DNA of 64,000 bases, from assembly GCA_018816095.1 (NCBI GenBank), contig JAHIWP010000072.1, positions 1-64,000 on the forward strand, read 5' to 3'. Positions 47,369-56,773 of this stretch are shown one piece after another; the first letter of the stretch is position 1; each line of letters opens with the position of its first letter. The translations under genes were made by a program, and so were the position numbers. The notes beneath the pieces are model-generated. The model worked only from the letters and a program-made list of their open reading frames with translations, did no database searches and was not told the DNA's origin. This DNA comes from Gammaproteobacteria bacterium. Its GTDB lineage: Bacteria > Pseudomonadota > Gammaproteobacteria > Pseudomonadales > Pseudomonadaceae.

Positions 47369-47694
47369 AGCGTTTTTCTTCCTTTTTGAGATTCGGCATT
47401 TGCTCGCTTCTTATAGGTTAAGAGCATTGTTTTTCTACCTTAGACCTTAGGCTAATAGTCGGGTAGTTAAGGTGCAGTATTTGCTAATGCCTAAAGCTTT
47501 ACGTGGCCGTAAAGCATCCGAGTGCGGTGCGTGTGTGGGTTCTCTGTTAGGATTTTCGCCGCTACTGGTTAAGTATGTGATTTGCCTGTTTTTTCTGTTC
47601 GCCCGGAACCCTATTTAAGGCGGGCAGTCCGACAGCCCTTGCGTATACATCGTCATAATTTGTTGTTCGTGCTGAATAAGGCACGCTTTTAGGA
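47369..47694. other. Divergent intergenic region between the chemoreceptor gene and uppP
   Basis: I see no gene in this stretch. It must hold promoters for both neighbours. A perfect hairpin, GCTTTACG (47496-47503) with CGTAAAGC (47508-47515) around TGGC, lies near its middle without a T-tract and could be a regulator site. No convincing -35/-10 pair stands out. Confidence 0.5.
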
Positions 47695-47700
47695 GTGGGG

Positions 47701-48531
47701 ATGGATCTTTGGGTTGCTGTTCAGGCACTGATTCTGGGCATCGTGGAAGGCATTACCGAGTTTTTGCCAATTTCCAGTACTGGGCACCAGATCATCGTGG
47801 CCGACCTGATCGGCTTTGGCGGTGAGCGGGCGATGGCCTTCAATATCATTATTCAGCTTGGGGCGATTCTCGCGGTGGTGTGGGAGTACCGCCGCAAAAT
47901 TATTGGCATTGTTGTTGGGTTGCCGAAAGAGCCTCAAGCACAACGCTTTACTGCCAACCTGCTGATCGCCTTTCTGCCGGCCGTGGCGCTGGGTGTGCTG
48001 TTTGCTGATCTTATCCATCATTACTTATTCAACCCCATCACTGTGGCCCTAGCACTGGCGGTGGGCGGGGTGATCATGCTGTGGGCTGAGCGGCGTACCC
48101 ATTTGGTGCACGCCGAAAGCGTAGATGAGATGACCTGGAAAGATGCGTTGAAAATTGGCTTTGCCCAATGCCTGGCGATGATTCCAGGGACTTCACGCTC
48201 TGGCGCGACCATTATTGGCGGCCTGTTGTTCGGTCTTTCGCGCAAAGCGGCCACCGAATTCTCGTTCTTTCTGGCTATGCCGACGATGGTGGGCGCCGCT
48301 GTTTACTCCGGCTACAAGTACCGCGACATGTTTCAGGCCAGCGACTTTCCGGTATTTGCCATTGGCTTTGTCACCTCGTTTATCTTCGCCATGATTGCGG
48401 TGCGGGCGCTGCTCAAGTTTATCGGTAACCACAGCTACGCAGCCTTCGCCTGGTATCGCATTGGCTTTGGTTTGTTGATTTTGGCGACCTGGCAGTTGCA
48501 GTGGATTGACTGGAGTACTGCGCAAGGCTGA
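47701..48531 (+). CDS. uppP: Undecaprenyl-diphosphatase UppP (BacA)
   Basis: UppP recycles the undecaprenyl-phosphate carrier for peptidoglycan and other envelope polymers, and gives bacitracin tolerance. The 276-residue membrane protein has the two family motifs, [17 protein letters not shown] (about 13-29) and [10 protein letters not shown] (about 160-169), and roughly eight hydrophobic helices. The ATG at 47701 has AGGAG just upstream. A GTG at 47695 lies inside that ribosome site and is rejected. Confidence 0.95.
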   Translation: MDLWVAVQALILGIVEGITEFLPISSTGHQIIVADLIGFGGERAMAFNIIIQLGAILAVVWEYRRKIIGIVVGLPKEPQAQRFTANLLIAFLPAVALGVLFADLIHHYLFNPITVALALAVGGVIMLWAERRTHLVHAESVDEMTWKDALKIGFAQCLAMIPGTSRSGATIIGGLLFGLSRKAATEFSFFLAMPTMVGAAVYSGYKYRDMFQASDFPVFAIGFVTSFIFAMIAVRALLKFIGNHSYAAFAWYRIGFGLLILATWQLQWIDWSTAQG

Positions 48532-48560
48532 TTGCTGCAGGCGTATTCGGCGGGTGAATA

Positions 48561-48586
48561 AGGGCGCATCTTCGGATGCGCCTTTG
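48561..48586 (+). terminator. uppP terminator
   Basis: GGCGCATC (48563-48570) and GATGCGCC (48575-48582) pair around a stable TTCG tetraloop, followed by TTTGT. Confidence 0.75.
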
Positions 48587-48616
48587 TCATAGTGGCCGCA
48601 GATAACGGAGACGCAT

Positions 48617-49582
48617 ATGGATCAGCTTGAGCACCACATACTTCAGGTCAACGGGATCGACCTGAGCCTTTACAGTGCCGGCCCTAAAATAGGTCGATGG
48701 GTCTGGCTGCTGCACGGTTTTCCTGAGTGCTGGCATTCTTGGCGACAGCAGATTGCGCCTTTGGCAGCGGCGGGTTATCGCGTCCTCATCCCGGAAATGC
48801 GCGGCTATGGCCAGAGCAGTGCGCCGCGCGATCCTGCCGCCTATGACGTGATGACCATTTGCGCTGACATCCAGGCCACCATGGACCAGCTCGGTCAGCA
48901 GCAGGTGTGTGTGGTGGGGCACGACTGGGGCGCGCCTATTGCCTGGCACTTGGCTTTGCTTGAGCCCGATCGGGTTAAGGCGGTGGTTGGGATGGCAGTG
49001 CCGTTTGGCGGTCGGCCGAAGCAGCCGGCCATCGACATTATGCGCCAGCTGTATGCCGAGCGCTTTCATTACATCCTGCACTTCCAAGAGCCTGGCATCG
49101 CCGAGGCGGAAATGGATGCCGACATACCGCGCACCCTGCGCATGATGATGTACAACACCTCTGCCGCCGCGCCTAAGGATCACTTCCTGCAGGAAAAGCC
49201 CGCAGGGGCAGGGCTGTTTGATGGCATGCATGATCCCGCCACCTTGCCTGCTTGGTGCGACAACGCGGCATTCGAGCACTACCTGAGTGCTTTTGAGGGG
49301 CGCGGCTTTTACGGCGCGCTCAATTGGTACCGCAACTTCGAGCGTAACTGGCAGCGTACCGAGGCCCTGGCTGATCGGCAGATCGAACAACCGGCGCTGT
49401 TTTTGCTCGGGGATAAGGATCCAGTCGGCACACTCGAAGCCTACACGCTGAAGCAGATGCCCAAGCGCATCACTCAGCTTGAACAGCATGTGCTGAAAGA
49501 TTGCGGCCACTGGATCCAGAACGAGCAGGCTGAGCAGGTGAATAAGCTGCTCGTGGACTTTCTTCGTCGCCACTACGCTTAA
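48617..49582 (+). CDS. Alpha/beta hydrolase, epoxide-hydrolase-like
   Basis: The 321-residue protein has the oxyanion-hole motif HGFPE (33-37), the nucleophile Asp103 in GHDWGAP and the late base His298 in DCGHW, the layout of soluble epoxide hydrolases and related haloalkane dehalogenases. Aspartate as nucleophile, rather than serine, supports epoxide or haloalkane chemistry. HGFPE favours epoxide hydrolase. The substrate is unknown. It lies between two terminators, so it is monocistronic. Confidence 0.87.
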   Translation: MDQLEHHILQVNGIDLSLYSAGPKIGRWVWLLHGFPECWHSWRQQIAPLAAAGYRVLIPEMRGYGQSSAPRDPAAYDVMTICADIQATMDQLGQQQVCVVGHDWGAPIAWHLALLEPDRVKAVVGMAVPFGGRPKQPAIDIMRQLYAERFHYILHFQEPGIAEAEMDADIPRTLRMMMYNTSAAAPKDHFLQEKPAGAGLFDGMHDPATLPAWCDNAAFEHYLSAFEGRGFYGALNWYRNFERNWQRTEALADRQIEQPALFLLGDKDPVGTLEAYTLKQMPKRITQLEQHVLKDCGHWIQNEQAEQVNKLLVDFLRRHYA

Positions 49583-49594
49583 GTCAGGCGTACG

Positions 49595-49636
49595 CAAAAA
49601 AGCCCCGCTCACAGGTTCTGCGAACGGGGCTTTTTC
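49595..49636. terminator. Bidirectional terminator between the hydrolase and ybiT
   Basis: AAAAAAGCCCCG (49596-49607) pairs with CGGGGCTTTTT (49625-49635), with a larger loop between, serving two convergent genes. Confidence 0.85.
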
Positions 49637-49677
49637 TTCGCCGTTTAGCCGGCGTCTGGCAAGGTGTTCGCCAACTC

Positions 49678-51264
49678 TTAGACGATCACGCCCTGGCTGC
49701 GCAGGTAGTCGTCGTAAGTGCCGCTGAAGTCCGTGATGCCATTGGCCGACAGCTCGATGATGCGCGTGGCCAGGGAACCGACGAACTCACGGTCGTGGCT
49801 GACGAAGATCAGCGTGCCGGGGTAATTTTCCAGCGCCAGGTTGAGTGCTTCGATGGATTCCATGTCCAGGTGGTTGGTTGGTTCGTCCATCACCAGCACG
49901 TTAGGCTTTTGCAGGATCAGCTTACCGAACAACATGCGACCTTGCTCACCGCCTGAGATGACTTTTACCGACTTGAGGATGTCATCGTTGCTGAACAGCA
50001 TGCGCCCAAGGGTGCCGCGGATCATCTGCTCGCCGGTGGTCCACTGGCCCATCCAATCGAACAGGGTGTCGTCGCGTTCGAAGTCGTGGGCGTGATCCTG
50101 GGCGTAGTAGCCCAGCTCCGCGCTATCGGTCCATTTCACGCTACCGGCATCCGGGGTCAGTTCGCCGACTAGGGTGCGCAGCAGGGTGGTTTTACCGATA
50201 CCGTTCGGGCCGATAATCGCCACGCGCTCGCCGGCTTCAACCTGGAAGCTGAAGTTCTTGAACAGCGCTTTGCCGTCAAAGCCCTTGGCCATTTTGTCGA
50301 TGATCACTGCCTGGCGATGCAGCTTCTTGTTCTGCTCGAAACGAATGAACGGGCTGACGCGGCTGGACGGCTTGACCTCGGCCAGCTGGATCTTGTCGAT
50401 CTGCTTGGCGCGCGACGATGCCTGCTTGGATTTCGAGGCGTTGGCCGAGAAGCGGCTAACAAAGCTTTGCAGCTCGTTGATTTGCGCCTTCTTCTTGGCG
50501 TTGTCCGACAGCAACTGCTCGCGAGACAGGGTTGCAGCGGTCATGTACTCATCGTAGTTGCCCGGGAACAGGCGCAGCTCGCCGTAATCCAGGTCAGCCA
50601 TGTGGGTGCACACGCTGTTGAGGAAGTGACGGTCGTGAGAAATGATGATCATGGTGCTGTTGCGCTGGGTGAGGATGTTTTCCAGCCAGCGGATGGTGTT
50701 GATGTCCAGGTGGTTGGTTGGCTCATCGAGCAGCAACACTTCCGGATCGGAGAACAGTGCCTGCGCCAGCAATACGCGCAGTTTCCAGCCCGGCGCGACT
50801 TCGCTCATCGGGCCGAAATGCTGCTCCAGCGGAATACCCAGGCCGAGCAGCAACTCGCCAGCGCGGGACTCGGCGGTGTAGCCGTCCATTTCGGCGAACT
50901 CACCTTCGAGCTCGCCGACCTTCATGCCGTCTTCTTCGCTCATTTCCGCCAGCGAATAGATGCGATCGCGCTCGGCTTTGACCGCCCACAGCTCTTCGTG
51001 ACCCATGATCACGGTATCGATCACCGTAAATTCTTCGTAGGCAAACTGGTCCTGGCGCAGCTTACCCAGGCGAACATTCGGCTCCAGCATCACCTGGCCA
51101 CTGGATGGCTCCAGATCATCACCGAGAATTTTCATAAAGGTCGACTTGCCACAGCCGTTGGCCCCGATCAGGCCATAGCGATTGCCACCGCCAAATTTGA
51201 CGGACACGTTCTCGAAAAGTGGCTTGGCGCCGAATTGCATGGTGATGTTAGCGGTGGAGATCAA
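49678..51264 (-). CDS. ybiT: ABC-F family ATPase YbiT (ribosome-associated)
   Basis: ABC-F proteins lack membrane domains and act on ribosomes. YbiT is one of the four E. coli members. The 528 residues hold two ATPase domains with Walker A GANGCGKS and GPNGIGKT, both [21 protein letters not shown]alker B regions, and the intervening charged P-site tRNA-interaction linker (about 235-310). The start is TTG at 51264 behind AGGTAAGA. A 56-codon reading frame ends five bases before this start. Confidence 0.92.
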   Translation of the reverse strand: MISTANITMQFGAKPLFENVSVKFGGGNRYGLIGANGCGKSTFMKILGDDLEPSSGQVMLEPNVRLGKLRQDQFAYEEFTVIDTVIMGHEELWAVKAERDRIYSLAEMSEEDGMKVGELEGEFAEMDGYTAESRAGELLLGLGIPLEQHFGPMSEVAPGWKLRVLLAQALFSDPEVLLLDEPTNHLDINTIRWLENILTQRNSTMIIISHDRHFLNSVCTHMADLDYGELRLFPGNYDEYMTAATLSREQLLSDNAKKKAQINELQSFVSRFSANASKSKQASSRAKQIDKIQLAEVKPSSRVSPFIRFEQNKKLHRQAVIIDKMAKGFDGKALFKNFSFQVEAGERVAIIGPNGIGKTTLLRTLVGELTPDAGSVKWTDSAELGYYAQDHAHDFERDDTLFDWMGQWTTGEQMIRGTLGRMLFSNDDILKSVKVISGGEQGRMLFGKLILQKPNVLVMDEPTNHLDMESIEALNLALENYPGTLIFVSHDREFVGSLATRIIELSANGITDFSGTYDDYLRSQGVIV

Positions 51265-51269
51265 AAGTC

Positions 51270-51440
51270 TTACCTATTAATGACTTGCGGCTTGCTGAAT
51301 GGTGTTGATAGCGATTGGATACCAATATTCAGCTGTTCCAGTTTGCTCCAGATGGAGCTTGAGTTGATCCAGCGGGCGCACATCGACACCAACATCAGGG
51401 CGTTACGGCCCAATGGCTGAGTGATCAATGCGGGGTTCAT
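51270..51440 (-). CDS. Possible 56-residue upstream reading frame of ybiT
   Basis: On the minus strand an ATG at 51440 opens a 56-residue frame ([16 protein letters not shown] at its start) that ends in TAA at 51270, five bases before the TTG start of ybiT, with the stop inside the ybiT ribosome-binding region. In the first 35 or so codons the third positions are mostly G or C, as in real genes here, but the ribosome site is weak. It could be a leader peptide that couples ybiT translation to ribosome state, or a chance frame. Confidence 0.35.
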   Translation of the reverse strand: MNPALITQPLGRNALMLVSMCARWINSSSIWSKLEQLNIGIQSLSTPFSKPQVINR

Positions 51441-51669
51441 ACCGGATATTCCGCGTATTGTCGCATAGGTATGACGGCAGTTATATGGCAGCGCTTTGCG
51501 CGGGCTCGCCGAAATACCACGCGCTTACAGCGCGAGCCTAGGTCTTAGCCCCTGCCGCTCAGACGGACAAACCAACTTTCCGACAAGCTGACTTTGTTTA
51601 GGTGAGGCCCTTTGTCCTGCAGCCGAACCGTGTAGAATCCGCGCCCCCAAAAATGCAGGAGACAACACG

Positions 51670-51996
51670 TTGGCAATTCATTACTCCACGCTTCAGGACA
51701 ATGTTGCATGCGGGCGAACAGGATTGAGCCTAAAAAGTACTCAGGATGTTACTCAGGTTTCATGCAAGCTTTGCCTGCGCACCGTTGAAAAGGGCGCTGC
51801 AGAGCCAGTACGTAAAACACCCACCCTTGCCGAACTGCGTGCGGCGGCCAAAGCCGCGAAAGCTGCCCAGTTAGCGGCTGAAACAGCGAAGCCGAAATCC
51901 ACCTTGAGCCCTCGCGCTGCCTGGTTGCAACGGCTGCAACAACTGCCAGGTACAAACCGCATGCCGCGCGGCGTCGCTAAACAGGCATTTATCTAA
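51670..51996 (+). CDS. Small protein with a possible zinc-binding His/Cys site, function unknown
   Basis: The 108-residue protein begins MAIHYSTLQDNVACGRTG and continues with VSCKLCLR. His4, Cys14 and the Cys-x2-Cys pair form a plausible zinc knuckle, of a kind seen in short uncharacterised proteins. An Ala/Lys-rich helix follows (about 50-75) and then a basic tail. The start is TTG at 51670 behind CAGGAGACAAC. It is preceded by a non-coding stretch of about 230 bases and stands alone. Confidence 0.72.
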   Translation: MAIHYSTLQDNVACGRTGLSLKSTQDVTQVSCKLCLRTVEKGAAEPVRKTPTLAELRAAAKAAKAAQLAAETAKPKSTLSPRAAWLQRLQQLPGTNRMPRGVAKQAFI

Positions 51997-52139
51997 GCGC
52001 GGCGACTCTCCATAGACGCGCTAGAACTGCCGCAGCGGGCGATTCAGGGGTAGGCGCTGACTACATCTAAAGAACAATTGTGCTGCGCTGTCAGGCAGTC
52101 GATCCTCGTTCTTTCATGTTTGCTGCGGCTTTGTCCGTT

Positions 52140-54620
52140 ATGCCTAATCTGCCTGCTTGCACCTCTGACCAGCGCATACAACCGGTGAGCCGCCATCTGG
52201 AAAACGGCTTGCCGGTCATGCTGCTCAGTCAGCCTTGGTTAAGCCATGCAGCGTTGTGTTTGCGGGTCAATGCCGGCAGTCATGACGAGCCGCTGGCTTA
52301 TCCCGGATTGGCCCACTTTCTCGAGCATTTGCTGTTTCTTGGCGGTGAAGGATTCACTGCTGAGCAGCGCTTGATGCCGTTTGTGCAAGCCTGTGGCGGG
52401 CACGTGAATGCGAGCACGCAGGCGCGTTACACCGAATATTTCTGTGAAGTACCGGCGGCGTCTCTGGACGGCGCGCTGGCACGGCTGCTGGATATGGTTG
52501 CCCAGCCGATTTTGGCGGAGGTTGACCAGGTCCGCGAGCGTGAAGTGGTGCATGCGGAATTTATGGCCCGTGGTCAGGATGCCGATACCTTGCTCAGTGC
52601 CGCGTTGGGGCAGGTGTTGGCGGATGGGCATCGAAGTGCGGTGTTTCAAGCGGGTAATCGCGACAGCCTGCCGGTGGCCGAGGTGGCCTTCCAGCAGGCG
52701 TTGCGGGCTTTTCATCGGGCGTTCTATCACGCCGGTAATTGCCAACTGAGTATCGTTGCGCCGCAGCCGATTGAGCAGCTTTACGCCTTGGCGCAACGTC
52801 ATGGGCGGGTTGTGGCCGATGCGATGGCGACGCCACGTGTGTTGCCGCTGCCGATGTTGCCATGGCGTACTGAGCATTTGCGCCTGAACCTGCCTGGTGC
52901 AATGGACAGCCTGTATCTTGGCTTTGCCTTGGATTTACCTGAGGCCTCAGCAGTTGAAACCTTGGCTTGGCTGCAAAGCTGGTTATTGGATGAAAGCCCT
53001 GGGGGGCTGGTTGCGGGCTTGCGCGAGCGTGGTTTGGCTCAGGGCCTGCAAGTACAGGTGCCTTACTGCCATGGCGGTCAGGCTTTACTGCTGGTGAGTG
53101 TGTGTGGCGCGGCATCAGCGCCTGACTGCCTTGCCTTGCTGTTGGACTGGCTGGCTTTTGTTAATACACATGCTGACCCTGCGCGTTGCCTCGAAAGTTA
53201 TCTGCAGATTCAGTCGCATCGCCTGCATGGCATGACGCCACTGGCCTTGGCGCGTTACTGGCAAGAGTCGTCGCACGCTGACACTGAAACGCTGAGCATA
53301 CTCTTGCAGCAACTGCAGGAGCCGCTGCGCCGCTGCACAGTGACGGCGGATAACGACGTATTGCCTGGCTGGCCCGGTGCGGGTTTTCCCTTGCGTATGG
53401 CGTGTGCTCCCGCATTGTCATTACCAGCCCTGCGTGGTTACTGGCAGTTGCCTGGGCTCAACCCCTTATTGCTACCGGCGCAGCAGCTGGGTGCGGTGCT
53501 TAAGGTTTCAGCTGGTTTCGCCTGGCTCCCCGCGCCCAAGGCTGTTACTGACCAGCCTGTTCCTATGGCCGTCTGGCACGCTCGCTGCTGCTTTACCGAG
53601 CCACTTGAGACTGAGCTGTTGCTTGGGCTGGCGCAGGTTAGCTTGCGTGAGGTTCGCCAACACCTGGCTCAGCTTGGCATTAACCTGACTCTGGATGCCG
53701 AGGCCGCTAGTTTGAGTGTGTGTTTGCAGGGCAGTGCCAGCCTGTTGCCACGTGCGATAGCACTGCTCATGCCGGCACTCCTGCAAGCCGATGCTGCACA
53801 CTGGCGCTCAGCGGTTGAAAGTGCCGCGCTTGAGCGCCAGGCCATGCCAATCCGTCAGCTCTTGGCGAATTGCAGCGAATTATTCCGTCGGCAGCCTATT
53901 GATAACGTCCGGCTTGATCTGGCAACGCTGCAGCAGCGCTATCGTCAGGTACACGTCGAAGCGCTTGGTGTGGGGCTGGATGCGTGCGAGCAACAGCAGG
54001 TTGAAGCGCTGTTTAGCGCAGCGCACCCATTGCCGGTGTCAGCCGGTTTGCCCTTAGTTGCCTCTGGGCAGCATTGGCGGACCTTGGCGGCAGAGGGCGA
54101 GTCGGCGCTGTTGCTGTTTTGCCCGCAGCCCGATGACTCGGCGTTGACCGAGGCTTGCTGGCGCGTGCTTGGGCATCTGCATCAGGGCGCGTTCTATCAG
54201 CGCCTGCGCAGTGAGCTGCAGCTTGGTTATGCGGTGTTTTGCAGCTACCGGCAGATCCAGGGCCGGCGTGGGTTGCTGTTTGGCGTGCAGTCACCGAGCT
54301 GCAATGGCGCGGCGATTGTTGAGCATATTCAGGCATTTTTGCAGGCGCGTAACACTTGCCTGCTTGAGCTGAATCACCCTGCATTGGCCTGCGCCACTGA
54401 TGCCCTGAGTCGTCAGTGGCAAGTGCAATCGCGCAGCTGCGAAGGGCTGGCTGAGCACGCCTGGCAGGCGCATCTGGCGGGCTTGTCCGCAGAGCATGGC
54501 GACACTGTGCAATTGGCGCTGCAGCAGCTAGATCCGGACGCCGTACTGCAAGCGCAGCAGGCGCTGAGTCAGGCCGTTGGTGGCTGGTATGTGCTGAGCA
54601 ACCAAGCACCATCCCGCTAA
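52140..54620 (+). CDS. pqqF: M16-family zinc peptidase, PqqF-like
   Basis: The protein resembles PqqF, the insulinase-type peptidase linked to maturation of the PQQ precursor peptide. It has the inverted zinc motif HFLEH (59-63) followed by a conserved Glu in REREVVHAEF, and a second, degenerate M16 half, 826 residues in all. Starts at 52080 (GTG) and 52116 (ATG) are also in frame. I prefer 52140 because the shared family region starts soon after. No pqqA-E genes adjoin it. Downstream genes point to PQQ-linked alcohol oxidation, which supports the assignment. Confidence 0.78.
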   Translation: MPNLPACTSDQRIQPVSRHLENGLPVMLLSQPWLSHAALCLRVNAGSHDEPLAYPGLAHFLEHLLFLGGEGFTAEQRLMPFVQACGGHVNASTQARYTEYFCEVPAASLDGALARLLDMVAQPILAEVDQVREREVVHAEFMARGQDADTLLSAALGQVLADGHRSAVFQAGNRDSLPVAEVAFQQALRAFHRAFYHAGNCQLSIVAPQPIEQLYALAQRHGRVVADAMATPRVLPLPMLPWRTEHLRLNLPGAMDSLYLGFALDLPEASAVETLAWLQSWLLDESPGGLVAGLRERGLAQGLQVQVPYCHGGQALLLVSVCGAASAPDCLALLLDWLAFVNTHADPARCLESYLQIQSHRLHGMTPLALARYWQESSHADTETLSILLQQLQEPLRRCTVTADNDVLPGWPGAGFPLRMACAPALSLPALRGYWQLPGLNPLLLPAQQLGAVLKVSAGFAWLPAPKAVTDQPVPMAVWHARCCFTEPLETELLLGLAQVSLREVRQHLAQLGINLTLDAEAASLSVCLQGSASLLPRAIALLMPALLQADAAHWRSAVESAALERQAMPIRQLLANCSELFRRQPIDNVRLDLATLQQRYRQVHVEALGVGLDACEQQQVEALFSAAHPLPVSAGLPLVASGQHWRTLAAEGESALLLFCPQPDDSALTEACWRVLGHLHQGAFYQRLRSELQLGYAVFCSYRQIQGRRGLLFGVQSPSCNGAAIVEHIQAFLQARNTCLLELNHPALACATDALSRQWQVQSRSCEGLAEHAWQAHLAGLSAEHGDTVQLALQQLDPDAVLQAQQALSQAVGGWYVLSNQAPSR

Positions 54621-54935
54621 ATCTGCCGCACACCCACACCCAGTAATGCCCAGGCGCCGTTGCGCGCCACTTCCTGAGCCTATGGTTTTTTATGCGCTAT
54701 TTACGGCGGGCGTTGTGCTGCCGGTGAATTAGTTCCTCTACGACCTTGGGTGGTCATCCTTGTGGCTTGGCTCGACTGGCCAGTTAGTCCTACATCGTTT
54801 CGCTGCACACCCTAGGCCGCTCCAAAGCAGCAAGCAAACAGCGCTATTGCAGCGTATGGCGGCTGTCTGGGCTTTTCGATAATCGCCTCCGACCTGACTG
54901 ACCATTGCCGGTCGTCCCTTCCAGCGGAGAGTGTT
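54621..54935. other. Intergenic region between pqqF and the porin gene
   Basis: I find no pqqA-like short frame and no clear Rho-independent terminator. A good -10-like GATAAT (54878-54883) lies 53 bases before the porin start, but has no matching -35, as expected for an activator-dependent promoter. A 10-bp palindrome ACTGGCCAGT is at 54775-54784. Confidence 0.4.
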
Positions 54936-56120
54936 ATGAACAACAAGAAGATCGCCAGCACCCGATTCCTGCCCCTGACCTTGGCTGCCGCCGTTGCCTT
55001 GGTCACCGCTCAACAGGCTGCCGCCGAAATTGTCCTGTATGACCAGGACGACACCACCTTTTCCACTGATGGCTACATCAATGCCTTTTATGTGACCAGC
55101 GATGTTGACCGCGAGGGCGAGCAATTCGACCGCCGTCAATCGCGGGTGAAAATGGGCTTTTTGCCAAACTGGATCGGTTTTAACTTCGGCAAGCAGATCG
55201 ATGGCCTGCAGCTCGGCGGACGTTCGTCGTTCTGGGTCACCATTAACGACAGTGAAACCAACGGCACCGATACAGCCATCGATGTGCGTCAGTTCTACGG
55301 CACTGTGGCCTCGCCAGAGTGGGGTGAAGTGCTGGTCGGTAAGGACTTCGGGCTGTTCTCGCGCTCGAACATCTTCCTCGATGAGTTGCTGGCCGGCTAC
55401 GGCAACGTCAGCGATACCCTGGGCCTGGTCGATGGCACGGGCGTCTCGTTCGGCAATATCGGCACCGGCTACCCGTACCCGTTCCCGACCTCGCAGATCA
55501 CTTACCGCAACAACAACCTGGCTGAAGGCCTACGTGTTGCTGTGGGCATCATGGACCCGGTAGACACCAACGATGACAGCGCCGTGGGCAAGTCCTACCA
55601 GGAAGAGCCGCGCTTCGAGTCGGAGGTCAGCTACCAGTTTGATCTGGGCGGGGCGACCATCTACTCCTGGCTTAACGGCGCCTACCAAACCTCGGAAAAC
55701 ACCGATAGCACGGTTGATACCGTGACATCCCAAGGCCTGGGCTACGGCGTACAGGCCAAGATGGCGGGCTTTTCGGTGACCGCTTCAGGCTTCCAGGCTG
55801 AGGGCATCAACCCATTCTTTACCAACAACCTGGGTGAGCCGACGCTGCGTGAAATTGATAGCGACGGCTACTTGCTGCAAGGTTCTTACACCTTTGGCAA
55901 AAACCGTGTCGCACTGTCTTACGGCAAGACCGAGGATGACGGCAACGGTCTGGGCACTGCCGCTGATTACGAGACCCGCGGTGTCGCCTACTTCCGCACT
56001 ATTAACGACAACCTCAAGCTGGTTGCTGAATACAACCAGTACGAGATTGATGCGGCGCAGGGCAGTGGCCTGGGCGAAGACACCAACACCTTCGCGGTGG
56101 GTGCCGTACTCAGCTGGTAA
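54936..56120 (+). CDS. Outer-membrane porin, general Gram-negative porin type
   Basis: The 394-residue protein has a signal peptide (about 1-30, ending AAA before EIVLYDQDD), repeated amphipathic beta-strands, and a C-terminal strand ending in an aromatic residue (FAVGAVLSW), as required for assembly by the Bam machinery. The layout fits 16-strand porins (porin_4 type). Placed in front of an alcohol-oxidation signalling cluster, it may admit the substrate. GCGGAGAGTGTT precedes the ATG. Confidence 0.88.
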   Translation: MNNKKIASTRFLPLTLAAAVALVTAQQAAAEIVLYDQDDTTFSTDGYINAFYVTSDVDREGEQFDRRQSRVKMGFLPNWIGFNFGKQIDGLQLGGRSSFWVTINDSETNGTDTAIDVRQFYGTVASPEWGEVLVGKDFGLFSRSNIFLDELLAGYGNVSDTLGLVDGTGVSFGNIGTGYPYPFPTSQITYRNNNLAEGLRVAVGIMDPVDTNDDSAVGKSYQEEPRFESEVSYQFDLGGATIYSWLNGAYQTSENTDSTVDTVTSQGLGYGVQAKMAGFSVTASGFQAEGINPFFTNNLGEPTLREIDSDGYLLQGSYTFGKNRVALSYGKTEDDGNGLGTAADYETRGVAYFRTINDNLKLVAEYNQYEIDAAQGSGLGEDTNTFAVGAVLSW

Positions 56121-56171
56121 GCAGGCCGTTCAGGCCGGGCAGAAGTTGCCCGGCTTTAGCTGGAGGTTGCC

Positions 56172-56255
56172 ATGTACCTGGATGTACTGCTGATTCTGCT
56201 GCCCTGCAGTGGCGTATTACTGGCGCTGCCCATTGTGTTAATGCGCTGTCTGTAA
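56172..56255 (+). CDS. 27-residue hydrophobic peptide
   Basis: An ATG at 56172 is preceded by TGGAGG five bases away, one of the strongest ribosome sites in the window. The 27-residue product, starting MYLDVLLILLPCSGVLL, is a single hydrophobic helix ending in RCL. It lies between the porin and a four-helix membrane protein gene, 30 bases from the latter, so probably in the same transcript. It may be a subunit or regulator of that membrane protein. No family is recognised. Confidence 0.6.
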   Translation: MYLDVLLILLPCSGVLLALPIVLMRCL

Positions 56256-56285
56256 TTCCCCAAAGTTACTTTCAAGGACGACCCG

Positions 56286-56678
56286 ATGCTTGGTTTATGG
56301 AGTGCTTACGCCTCGCAGTACCTGTTGATTCTGGTGCTGGCGACCACCCTGGTGTTTGCCTTGCCGATTTTCTGTATCCCGCTGATTTGGGCCCGCTTGA
56401 TGGGCTGGAAGATTCCGACCCATACCGATCTGGCCGTTTACTTCGGCCGCTGTCTGGGTGCCTTTATTCTGATTCTCGAAGCCATGATGCTGCGCGCCGC
56501 GCTGACCGGCGAGGCCATTGATATGGTCTTCGAGATGCTCGCGGCAGTCGCCGTGATGATGGTCATCGTCCATGTCTATGGCGCCCTGCGGCGTATTCAG
56601 CCGCTCAGCGAAACCCTGGAGATCGGCTTCTATAGCGCCATGCTGGTGCTGACGCTGCTGTTCTGGCCCGCTACTTAG
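56286..56678 (+). CDS. Four-helix inner-membrane protein of unknown function
   Basis: The 130-residue protein is predicted by eye to cross the membrane four times (about 10-35, 50-70, 78-98 and 108-128), with an Arg-rich short loop (GALRRIQPL) between the last two. AAGGACGACCCG precedes the ATG. It sits in the porin-to-sensor interval of the alcohol-oxidation cluster; I recall small membrane proteins in this place near PQQ alcohol-dehydrogenase genes, but cannot name one. Confidence 0.75.
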   Translation: MLGLWSAYASQYLLILVLATTLVFALPIFCIPLIWARLMGWKIPTHTDLAVYFGRCLGAFILILEAMMLRAALTGEAIDMVFEMLAAVAVMMVIVHVYGALRRIQPLSETLEIGFYSAMLVLTLLFWPAT

Positions 56679-56773
56679 GGATTAGTCCTGCGCTACTCAA
56701 GTGGCATGGGGCGGCGCTGGCTAGCTTCGTAGAATGTCCCCATGAATTAAAGTGTTTTGCATTAGGGGCCGCT

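Noticed and set aside
50317..51420. 367-codon plus-strand frame
   Set aside because: Antisense to ybiT with its two ATPase domains; no independent support.
54621..54935. A pqqA gene downstream of the PqqF-like gene
   Set aside because: No short frame with the expected Glu and Tyr pair is visible on the plus strand.
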